A stretch of 9,690 nt of DNA from assembly GCA_016866375.1 (NCBI GenBank), contig VGMK01000066.1:1-9690 (forward strand), given 5' to 3'. The position numbers and the translations under genes are program-made. The notes under the pieces were generated by a model. That model was not told where the DNA came from, searched no databases, and was given only the letters and a program-made list of their open reading frames with translations. The DNA comes from Bacteroidota bacterium (GTDB lineage: Bacteria > Bacteroidota > Bacteroidia > Flavobacteriales_D > Crocinitomicaceae). Below are positions 1 through 5,472 of this stretch, one piece after another; position 1 is the first letter of the stretch; each line of letters starts with the position of its first letter.

Positions 1-1073
1 ACATTACACGTATCAAATATGTTTTTAAGTTGCATCCAATAAGAAAGTTCTACAGCTCCCCCTACATAGGCGATATTGGGTAGGATTAATTCCTGGTAGA
101 CAGGTCTCAGAACTACATTAGGCGAACAGTTTGTTGGTGCTGCTGAGAATTCGGAAATCAGCTCCTCCCGTGTATAAAATTTATCACCGACACTGAACCC
201 ATTATCTTTGGTAATAATTCGTTGACGCTTGCCTTTTTTCAGGTGAAATAAATTGATTTCACGCGGATGAATTTGTTGGTGAAGGCCTTCTTTCTTTAAT
301 GCAATATTTGTTTCATTCAACGCATGAAAAGAAAACTGTGTTTCTAGTTCTTTAATTGCAATTGGAAGAAATTGTTTCTTAAGAATTTCCTCTTGTGCAT
401 TTAAAACGACTAATTCGAATTGATGAAATAATTGTGTGACAAAATCAAAAACAAAAGCAGCGTAATTCTTTTGATCCTTCAGTTGAATGATATTTTTAAT
501 TTCACCTGCTGTTTCACCTCTAAATAGTTGAATTAACTTTTCTGCAGCTTGGCTTAACCCATCAATAGGCAAATCACCAACTGCTCCTTCCACGCCAGTT
601 TTCCATCGAATCGTTTGATTAAAAAGGCTTAGGGAACCAATTTCTTCTACATCGTGATCTTCACTTGCCATCCAATAAACCGGAACAAAATCATAATTCG
701 GGTACCTTTCCTTTAACTTACGCGCTAATTGAATAGTGTGTAAGATTTTATAGACAAAATAACTGGGTCCTGAGAATAAACACAACTGGTGCCCAGTGGT
801 AACGGTGAGCGTAGTCGGTTTAGTTAATAATTCAATGGAGGCTTTCGCTTTAGGAAGTTGTTTTTCTTTATAATCTCGAATTAAAACGTGATGTAAATCA
901 CTACGTTGTTTATCTGTAAACTGAGATTTCTTGAGCTGTATTTGATTTTCAAATGCGGACAGCTCGTTTAGATTTCCAATGTATTTTGAAAGTTTGTGCT
1001 GCTCTTCAGAAAGCAAAAGTTGGAAATGACTAAATGCGTTTGTTTCTTTTCTGAATATGCGGTGTACTTTCAT
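1..1073 (-). CDS. bshC: Bacillithiol biosynthesis cysteine-adding enzyme BshC (partial, C-terminus beyond the window)
   Basis: BshC performs the last step of bacillithiol synthesis, ligating cysteine to glucosaminyl-malate in the cytoplasm. The visible 357 codons begin at ATG 1073-1071 (MKVHRIFRKE) and run off the left edge; the family is about 520-540 residues, so roughly one third is missing. Family signatures seen are TGHQLCLFSGPSYFVYKI at residues 93-110 (nucleotide-binding GHQ region), FVPVYWMASEDHDVEEIG at 129-146, and SPNVVLRPVYQE at 317-328 followed by LPNIAYVGGAVELSYWMQLK at 331-350. These match the Bacteroidota branch of BshC closely. No Shine-Dalgarno sequence is visible. The gene is divergent from the beta-barrel gene at 1241. 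Bacillithiol is the main low-molecular-weight thiol in many Bacillota and some Bacteroidota, so this gene suggests that the organism makes it; bshA and bshB are not in the window. The identification is firm; only the 3' end is unknown. Confidence 0.93.
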   Translation of the reverse strand, partial: MKVHRIFRKETNAFSHFQLLLSEEQHKLSKYIGNLNELSAFENQIQLKKSQFTDKQRSDLHHVLIRDYKEKQLPKAKASIELLTKPTTLTVTTGHQLCLFSGPSYFVYKILHTIQLARKLKERYPNYDFVPVYWMASEDHDVEEIGSLSLFNQTIRWKTGVEGAVGDLPIDGLSQAAEKLIQLFRGETAGEIKNIIQLKDQKNYAAFVFDFVTQLFHQFELVVLNAQEEILKKQFLPIAIKELETQFSFHALNETNIALKKEGLHQQIHPREINLFHLKKGKRQRIITKDNGFSVGDKFYTREELISEFSAAPTNCSPNVVLRPVYQELILPNIAYVGGAVELSYWMQLKNIFDTCN

Positions 1074-1077
1074 TAAG

Positions 1078-1091
1078 AAAAATAGTTTTTT
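1078..1091 (-). repeat. 14-nt element AAAAAACTATTTTT upstream of bshC, copy 1
   Basis: On the coding strand of bshC the sequence AAAAAACTATTTTT ends 4 nt before the ATG. The identical 14 nt occurs upstream of trxB (2817-2830, same orientation relative to the gene). It contains an inverted repeat of five A and five T around a 3-nt centre. It could be an operator, a -7 box (TATTTTTC here, TATTTTTG at trxB), or chance similarity in AT-rich DNA. Confidence 0.45.
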
Positions 1092-1101
1092 CGCCCTAAT
1101 G

Positions 1102-1109
1102 TAAAGGTA
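1102..1109 (-). promoter_or_regulatory. Possible -7 box of bshC (TACCTTTA)
   Basis: On the minus strand TACCTTTA resembles the Bacteroidota -7 consensus TAnnTTTG with one mismatch in the last base. It lies 28 nt upstream of the bshC ATG, a suitable distance. I find no TTG -33 box at 17-23 nt further upstream, so support is weak. The alternative is the TATTTTTC within the 14-nt element at 1078-1091, which would give an almost leaderless message. Confidence 0.35.
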
Positions 1110-1194
1110 AGGAATATTGTGAATTGATCATTAATCGCATAGTGATATGATTTAGATACTTCAATCCTTATCTTCTCATTCGTTAATAATTAAT

Positions 1195-1206
1195 AACTAA
1201 TGAGTA
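1195..1206 (+). repeat. 12-nt repeat AACTAATGAGTA, copy 1
   Basis: The 12-mer AACTAATGAGTA occurs here, upstream of the beta-barrel gene, and again at 2882-2893, upstream of the S8 protease gene, both on the plus strand. Both downstream products are exported. The distance to the start codon differs (34 and 25 nt), so a common operator is only a possibility. Confidence 0.3.
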
Positions 1207-1214
1207 GAATTTAA

Positions 1215-1222
1215 TATATTTG
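1215..1222 (+). promoter_or_regulatory. -7 promoter box of the beta-barrel gene (TATATTTG)
   Basis: TATATTTG is a perfect match to the Bacteroidota TAnnTTTG -7 element and sits 18 nt before the ATG at 1241. No TTG -33 box is found at the usual spacing; the region is AT-only there (TTAATAATTAATAACTAA). Because the box overlaps an upstream in-frame TTG at 1220, it argues that this TTG is not the translation start. Confidence 0.55.
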
Positions 1223-1240
1223 TATACTCAAAACGTAATT

Positions 1241-1837
1241 ATGAAAAAAATTCTTTTAAGTCTTGCAATTATTTTAGTAATTCAACAGGCAAATGCACAA
1301 CTGTTTGTCTTCGAACGCAACAGGAACTATGTTCAAGCTGGTTATGGATTTGGTCTAGGCTATGACATGATTCTTGATGATTACGACGCAGAGTCGGGTT
1401 ACGATTTCTCTAGTTTTGGACCTGTTGTTGTAGGTTACGAACGTGCTCTGACAAAGCGAATTGGAGTAGGTCTAAATGTATCTTATGCAGCATGTAATGC
1501 CCAATGGAGTGATTCATCGGACATAGAATACAAATGGTCAAATTTGGCAGTTATGGCACGCGGAGCATACCATTTTCATGTATGTAATCCTGTATTTGAC
1601 CCCTACATTGGTTTAGGACTTGGTTATGTGAGTTACAGTTCCAGTTTTACGTCCAGTGATCCAGATGTGTCGGAGGATGCTTATCCAGTTAGCTTCCCTT
1701 CCGCTTTTGGTTGGCAGATTTTTTCCGGTGCAAGATATATGCCTTTCAAGAATTTCGGCATCTATGCTGAGCTTTGTTACGGAACTGTGAGTACGGGAAT
1801 ATCGTTTGCAAATTGTGGGCTGACTTATAAGTTCTAA
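1241..1837 (+). CDS. Small outer-membrane beta-barrel protein (porin-like family)
   Basis: The product is 198 residues from ATG 1241. It opens with a clear Sec signal peptide (MKKILLSLAIILVIQQANA, residues 1-19) with likely cleavage before Gln-20. The mature part alternates short amphipathic strands rich in Gly, Tyr and Phe (for example YVQAGYGFGLGYD near 30-42 and FDPYIGLGLGYVSYS near 119-133) and ends in YKF, a terminal aromatic residue typical of beta-barrels folded by the Bam machinery. Length and pattern fit the eight-stranded OmpA/OmpW-like barrel families; no peptidoglycan-binding OmpA domain follows. Four cysteines (about 85, 115, 179, 192) are unusual for a small barrel and could pair in the periplasm. 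An in-frame TTG at 1220 lies inside the -7 box and was rejected as the start. The specific function is unknown. Confidence 0.8.
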   Translation: MKKILLSLAIILVIQQANAQLFVFERNRNYVQAGYGFGLGYDMILDDYDAESGYDFSSFGPVVVGYERALTKRIGVGLNVSYAACNAQWSDSSDIEYKWSNLAVMARGAYHFHVCNPVFDPYIGLGLGYVSYSSSFTSSDPDVSEDAYPVSFPSAFGWQIFSGARYMPFKNFGIYAELCYGTVSTGISFANCGLTYKF

Positions 1838-1856
1838 AAACTCTAATTAGTGTTTT
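1837..1856. terminator. Palindrome between convergent genes, possible bidirectional terminator
   Basis: AAAAC at 1837-1841 pairs with GTTTT at 1852-1856, and the centre CTAATTAG (1843-1850) is itself a palindrome, with a single T/T mismatch between the two parts. The element covers the stop codons of both the beta-barrel gene (1835-1837) and trxB (1849-1847), and gives a U-rich arm in either direction. The stem is AT-rich and weak, so termination is plausible but not certain. Confidence 0.4.
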
Positions 1857-2785
1857 GCCGCTAAATACCGTTCTGCATCCAATGCGGCCATGCAACCCGT
1901 TCCAGCAGCAGTTACTGCCTGCCTGTATGTTTTATCGGCAGCGTCACCAGCAACAAATACACCAGGAATATTTGTTCTACTCGTTCCAGGTTGTTCGTAT
2001 TTAATATACCCCGTTTCGTCTAGATGGAGATAATCTTTAAAGATATCCGTGTTCGGTTGATGCCCAATTGCGACAAAAAAACCTGTACAAGGAATGATTT
2101 GTTCTTGAGCAGAAGACCTGTTTAATACGCGTACTCCTGTAACTACGTTGCCATCCCCAAGGACCTCTTGTGTCTCTGTATTAAAAAGTATTGAAATATT
2201 TGGTGTCTTTCTCACGCGCTCAGCCATGATTTTTGATGCTCTAAATTCATCTTTTCTCACGAGCATGGTAACCTTTGTACACAATTTAGACAAATAATGT
2301 GCTTCTTCACAAGCAGAATCCCCGGCACCAACAATTACTACCTCTTGACCTCTGTAGAAGAAGCCGTCACAAACCGCACAAGCCGAAACACCTCCACCGT
2401 TTAATAAGTATTTTTGTTCACTTTCTAAGCCCAAGTATTTGGCACTTGCTCCTGTCGAGATAATTACAGTTTCAGCCTGAATCTCATGTCCTTGATCTGT
2501 CCAACACCTGTGTATATTGCCAGAAAAGTCTACTTTAACAATGAATCCAAAGCGAATGTCGGTATCAAATCGCTTGGCTTGTGCCTCAAGTTCAAGCATC
2601 ATTTCCGGACCTGTAATGCCATTAGGGTATCCGGGGAAATTTTCCACCTCATTCGTGGTAGTTAGTTGTCCTCCAGGTTGCATTCCTTGATAAAGAACAG
2701 GTTTCATGTCTGCACGTGCAGCGTAAATTGCCGCCGTATATCCAGCCGGTCCTGATCCAATTATTAAACATTGTATTTTTTCCAT
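1847..2785 (-). CDS. trxB: Thioredoxin reductase (NADPH, FAD-dependent)
   Basis: TrxB is a cytoplasmic flavoenzyme that passes electrons from NADPH through FAD and a Cys pair to thioredoxin. From ATG 2785 the protein has 312 residues, the normal length. The FAD site GSGPAG lies at 10-15, GGQLTTTNEVENFPG at 38-52, the redox-active CAVCD at 136-140 (Cys-136 and Cys-139), the NADPH site GAGDSA at 153-158 with VRKDEFRAS at 176-184 for the 2'-phosphate, and the C-terminal FAD motif GVFVAGDAADKTYRQA at 275-290. The frame is open 21 codons further upstream, but those codons cover the promoter and a generic Asn/Phe/Lys-rich stretch, while the family starts right at the MEKIQCLIIGSG strand. The gene is monocistronic, divergent from the S8 protease gene and convergent with the beta-barrel gene. 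The intact CxxC rules out a ferredoxin-NADP reductase relative. Confidence 0.95.
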   Translation of the reverse strand: MEKIQCLIIGSGPAGYTAAIYAARADMKPVLYQGMQPGGQLTTTNEVENFPGYPNGITGPEMMLELEAQAKRFDTDIRFGFIVKVDFSGNIHRCWTDQGHEIQAETVIISTGASAKYLGLESEQKYLLNGGGVSACAVCDGFFYRGQEVVIVGAGDSACEEAHYLSKLCTKVTMLVRKDEFRASKIMAERVRKTPNISILFNTETQEVLGDGNVVTGVRVLNRSSAQEQIIPCTGFFVAIGHQPNTDIFKDYLHLDETGYIKYEQPGTSRTNIPGVFVAGDAADKTYRQAVTAAGTGCMAALDAERYLAAKH

Positions 2786-2815
2786 TGTGAAAGATTCTTT
2801 TGTTCGATTGAACAA

Positions 2816-2848
2816 CAAAAATAGTTTTTTGTTAGCGAAAGTATTCAA
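2816..2848 (-). promoter_or_regulatory. trxB promoter, TTG-N22-TATTTTTG
   Basis: On the minus strand, TTG at 2848-2846 is followed after 22 nt by TATTTTTG at 2823-2816, a perfect Bacteroidota -7 box. Transcription would start near 2810, leaving a leader of about 25 nt before the ATG at 2785. This supports the shorter trxB start. The -7 box is the core of the 14-nt element shared with bshC. Confidence 0.65.
2817..2830 (-). repeat. 14-nt element AAAAAACTATTTTT upstream of trxB, copy 2
   Basis: This is identical to 1078-1091 upstream of bshC and lies in the same orientation relative to its gene, 31 nt before the ATG. Here it overlaps the -7 box, so a protein binding it could block RNA polymerase. 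See copy 1 for alternatives. Confidence 0.45.
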
Positions 2849-2866
2849 TAAGTTCTTAAAGAATTA

Positions 2867-2899
2867 TTGGAAATTATCCTGAACTAATGAGTAAATTCG
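2867..2899 (+). promoter_or_regulatory. Probable promoter of the S8 protease-TerC unit, TTG-N22-TAAATTCG
   Basis: TTG at 2867-2869 is followed after 22 nt by TAAATTCG at 2892-2899, which differs from TAnnTTTG by one base. The predicted start near 2905 leaves a leader of about 14 nt to ATG 2919. The -33 boxes of this and the trxB promoter are only 18 nt apart, back to back, so the two may share a regulator. The 12-mer AACTAATGAGTA (2882-2893) lies in the spacer. Confidence 0.45.
2882..2893 (+). repeat. 12-nt repeat AACTAATGAGTA, copy 2
   Basis: This is identical to 1195-1206. It ends inside the proposed -7 box of the S8 protease gene. It could be a regulatory site or chance. Confidence 0.3.
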
Positions 2900-2918
2900 C
2901 AACCTATTCAATAGATAT

Positions 2919-4496
2919 ATGAATTTCAAGTTTATAATTGTGGCTCAATTGCTTTGCGTTGGCGTAGCCTTATCTCAGGCAAAACCAAAAGCGCCTCTTA
3001 ATTGGTATCTAACTGATCCAAAAGATTCTAAAATATTTGGTGTCGGCGCAGACAAAGCCTACAAACTTTTAGAAGGAAAAAGTCCAAAAGAAGTGATAGT
3101 TGCGGTAATTGACAGTGGTGTAGAAACGGATCATCCAGATTTAAAGGATGCAATTTGGATAAATCCTGGTGAAATTCCAAATAACGCAATTGATGATGAC
3201 AAAAACGGATATATAGACGATGTGCACGGTTGGTCTTTTCTAGGAGGACCTGGCGGAGATATAGACGCTGAAGCCTCGGAATTGGCAAGAATGTATAGAG
3301 TTGAAAAACGCTATTTCGGCAATAGAAAAGAAAATGAGGTTTCACTCTCTGATAATGATCGATTTGCGAACTATCTAAAAATCAAACAAGATTTTGAAAA
3401 AGAGAAAGCCGAAACTGAACAACAATTTGCTCAAATCAGTGTAGTATCACATTACATGGAAAATGTGAAAGCCGAATCCAATGGCGTATTTTCTAAAAAA
3501 ACCAATAAAGCATATACGCCAAAAGATGACATCGAGAAAAAAATAAAGAAAAGGTTAGGGACAATCCTATTGGTATATTCGGCGAATGAATTGGATAAGC
3601 AAATTACGGGAGCAGTGAAGAGTATGGTTGATCGGATCAAGATGAATTCAATAGATGCTGATTCCGTGCGAAAAGTTGTTGTAGGCGATGACCCTTATGA
3701 TATGACAGATCGTTATTACGGATGTAACCGCTATGAGGGCCCAGACGCGATGCATGGAACTCATGTATCTGGCATAATTGCAGCAAAAAGAGGAAACGGA
3801 ATAGGAATTGATGGAATTGCATCCAACGCCAAAATAATGGTATTGAGAGCCGTTCCGAACGGCGATGAGCGCGATAAAGATATTGCTAATGCAATTCGTT
3901 ATGCGGCAGACAACGGAGCAAAGGTTATAAATATGTCATTCGGAAAATATTATACCCCAAATAAATCATTCGTGGATGAGGCCATTCAATATGCCGCTGC
4001 TAAAGATGTTTTATTGGTTCATGCTGCTGGAAATGATGCTAAAAATAAGGATATTGAGGATTCTTATCCAACGCGCTTGTTGAATAATGGAATAAAAGCA
4101 AAAAATTGGTTGGAAGTTGGCGCGAGTAGTTCAAAATCCGGGATGAAGTTGCTCGCAGAGTTTTCGAATTACGGTGCAAATACGGTAGATGTTTTTGCTC
4201 CGGGCGTTGATATTCATTCTACTGTCCCAGACGGAAAGTATGAAGATGCCTCTGGCACAAGTATGGCTTGTCCTGCTACCGCGGGAGTTGTGGCACTCAT
4301 CAGAGGTTATTTTCCTGAGCTCAGCGCAGAGGAGGTAGCTTCGGTAATCATGTTGAGCGCTGAACCTTACAATAAGTCGATTGGTATTCCAGGAAAGAAA
4401 AAAGGAGAAGCAAAGGGTACTATGAGTCAGGTTAGTATTACAGGTTCCTTTGTAAATGCAGCAAATGCAGTCTCGTATTTATTGAAAAAAAACTAG
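2919..4496 (+). CDS. Secreted S8 family serine protease (subtilisin-like) with a large insert
   Basis: The product is a 525-residue exported endopeptidase. A signal peptide (residues 1 to about 19-21, ending ALSQA) is followed by a short linker and the subtilase fold. The catalytic triad is complete: Asp-65 in AVIDSG, His-279 in HGTHVSG, Ser-448 in GTSMACP, with oxyanion Asn-372 in HAAGND. The Asp-His distance is 214 residues, against about 32 in subtilisin, because of an insert at about 110-255. The start of this region carries DDDKNGYIDD (92-101), a calcium-loop-like motif; the middle (about 150-175) is Lys/Glu/Gln-rich and probably helical or coiled-coil. This architecture is known among Bacteroidota subtilases. 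No I9 propeptide is apparent, and no type IX secretion C-terminal domain follows the catalytic domain, so a periplasmic location is likely. A TerC-family gene follows after 4 bp, which suggests one transcript. The substrate is unknown. Confidence 0.9.
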   Translation: MNFKFIIVAQLLCVGVALSQAKPKAPLNWYLTDPKDSKIFGVGADKAYKLLEGKSPKEVIVAVIDSGVETDHPDLKDAIWINPGEIPNNAIDDDKNGYIDDVHGWSFLGGPGGDIDAEASELARMYRVEKRYFGNRKENEVSLSDNDRFANYLKIKQDFEKEKAETEQQFAQISVVSHYMENVKAESNGVFSKKTNKAYTPKDDIEKKIKKRLGTILLVYSANELDKQITGAVKSMVDRIKMNSIDADSVRKVVVGDDPYDMTDRYYGCNRYEGPDAMHGTHVSGIIAAKRGNGIGIDGIASNAKIMVLRAVPNGDERDKDIANAIRYAADNGAKVINMSFGKYYTPNKSFVDEAIQYAAAKDVLLVHAAGNDAKNKDIEDSYPTRLLNNGIKAKNWLEVGASSSKSGMKLLAEFSNYGANTVDVFAPGVDIHSTVPDGKYEDASGTSMACPATAGVVALIRGYFPELSAEEVASVIMLSAEPYNKSIGIPGKKKGEAKGTMSQVSITGSFVNAANAVSYLLKKN

Positions 4497-4500
4497 TGTA

Positions 4501-5472
4501 ATGTCTGGATTTGAACATCCTGTAATTATTTCAGTTTTTGTTGCAGTTATTGTTTTGATGCTTTTTCTAGACTTAGGCATCTTTAACAGAAAATCTCATT
4601 TCATTTCAAATAGGGAAGCACTAACTTGGACAATAGTTTGGATTTCTTTGGCTATGCTTTTCAGCGGATTTATTTATATCCAAGAAGGATTTGAAAAATT
4701 TGCTCAGTTTCAGTCTGCCTATTGGATTGAGGAAGCTTTATCAATAGATAATTTATTCGTTTTTATTTTGGTTTTTAACTACTTTAAACTGAAAGATGAA
4801 CTACAGCATAAGGTTTTGTTTTGGGGAATTGTTGGGGCAATTGTATTTCGGGCTTTATTTATTTTCTCTGGGGTCGAACTGATTAGGCTCTCCTATTTAC
4901 CAGAAATCAACATCGCTGGGAAAAGTTTAGAAATCAACCTCATTTTGACAATTTTTGGGTTCTTTTTAATATGGGCGGGTGTAAAGTCGGCTCTCCCTAA
5001 ATCGAAAGATGTTACAAAAGATTTTGGTAAATCCCTCGGAGCACGCGTGATTAGAAAATTTATTCCTGTTTCAAACCATTATTATGATGATAAATTCATA
5101 ATAAAGTATAAAAAAATCAGATTTGGCACGAGGTTACTGTTAGTTTTAGCCGTTGTGGAGTCAACGGATTTAATTTTTGCAATTGATTCCATTCCTGCGA
5201 TATTTGCCATCGCTCCTGATGATCCTTTTATCTTATACATGTCAAATATTTTTGCCATTCTAGGACTTCGCTCAATGTATTTTTTATTGGCAAATTCAAT
5301 AAATAAATTCTCGAAGCTAAAGTACGGTCTTGCAATAATTTTGACCTTTATAGGCTGTAAAATGGTCTTTGCGCCAATCTACCACGTTGATTCGACGATT
5401 TCGCTTATAATTGTAGTTGGTGTTTTGGCGTCTTCAGTAATAATTTCTTTACTATCTGCTCCTAAAGGATAA
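4501..5472 (+). CDS. TerC/Alx family integral membrane protein, probable metal (manganese) exporter
   Basis: This is a 323-residue polytopic inner-membrane protein with about seven to nine hydrophobic segments (roughly 8-27, 40-60, 80-97, 107-127, 143-162, 210-236, 243-265, 275-317). Family acidic motifs inside the membrane are visible: Asp-24 in FLDLGIF, EEALSIDN at 77-84, and ESTDLIFAIDSIPA at 220-233, whose Glu/Asp residues are the likely metal ligands. Length and the SIDN region resemble the Alx subgroup. Known members export Mn2+ (E. coli Alx) or help metallate secreted enzymes (Bacillus MeeF/MeeY); the name refers to tellurite resistance, which cannot be inferred here because no ter operon is present. 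It starts 4 bp after the S8 protease stop, with no room for the yybP-ykoY manganese riboswitch that precedes alx in E. coli. Its 3' end overlaps edd by 11 bp on the opposite strand. Confidence 0.87.
   Translation: MSGFEHPVIISVFVAVIVLMLFLDLGIFNRKSHFISNREALTWTIVWISLAMLFSGFIYIQEGFEKFAQFQSAYWIEEALSIDNLFVFILVFNYFKLKDELQHKVLFWGIVGAIVFRALFIFSGVELIRLSYLPEINIAGKSLEINLILTIFGFFLIWAGVKSALPKSKDVTKDFGKSLGARVIRKFIPVSNHYYDDKFIIKYKKIRFGTRLLLVLAVVESTDLIFAIDSIPAIFAIAPDDPFILYMSNIFAILGLRSMYFLLANSINKFSKLKYGLAIILTFIGCKMVFAPIYHVDSTISLIIVVGVLASSVIISLLSAPKG

Noticed and set aside
1220..1240. TTG start of the beta-barrel gene at 1220
   Set aside because: It overlaps the TATATTTG -7 box, and ATG 1241 gives a standard signal peptide beginning MKK.
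2786..2848. N-terminal extension of trxB by 21 codons (start at 2848)
   Set aside because: The extension covers a well-formed TTG-N22-TATTTTTG promoter and adds residues not seen in the family, which begins at the first beta strand of the FAD fold.
3028..3822. Minus-strand open frames within the S8 protease gene (3028-3345, 3452-3640, 3637-3822)
   Set aside because: They lie opposite a complete protease gene with catalytic motifs, have low-complexity translations and no promoter or family signal.
4497..4500. Manganese riboswitch (yybP-ykoY) before the TerC gene
   Set aside because: Only 4 nt separate it from the protease stop, and no such fold is apparent in the protease 3' end.
4501..5472. 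Tellurite resistance function for the TerC-family protein
   Set aside because: No terB, terD, terE or related genes are present, and isolated TerC/Alx proteins are better explained as metal exporters.
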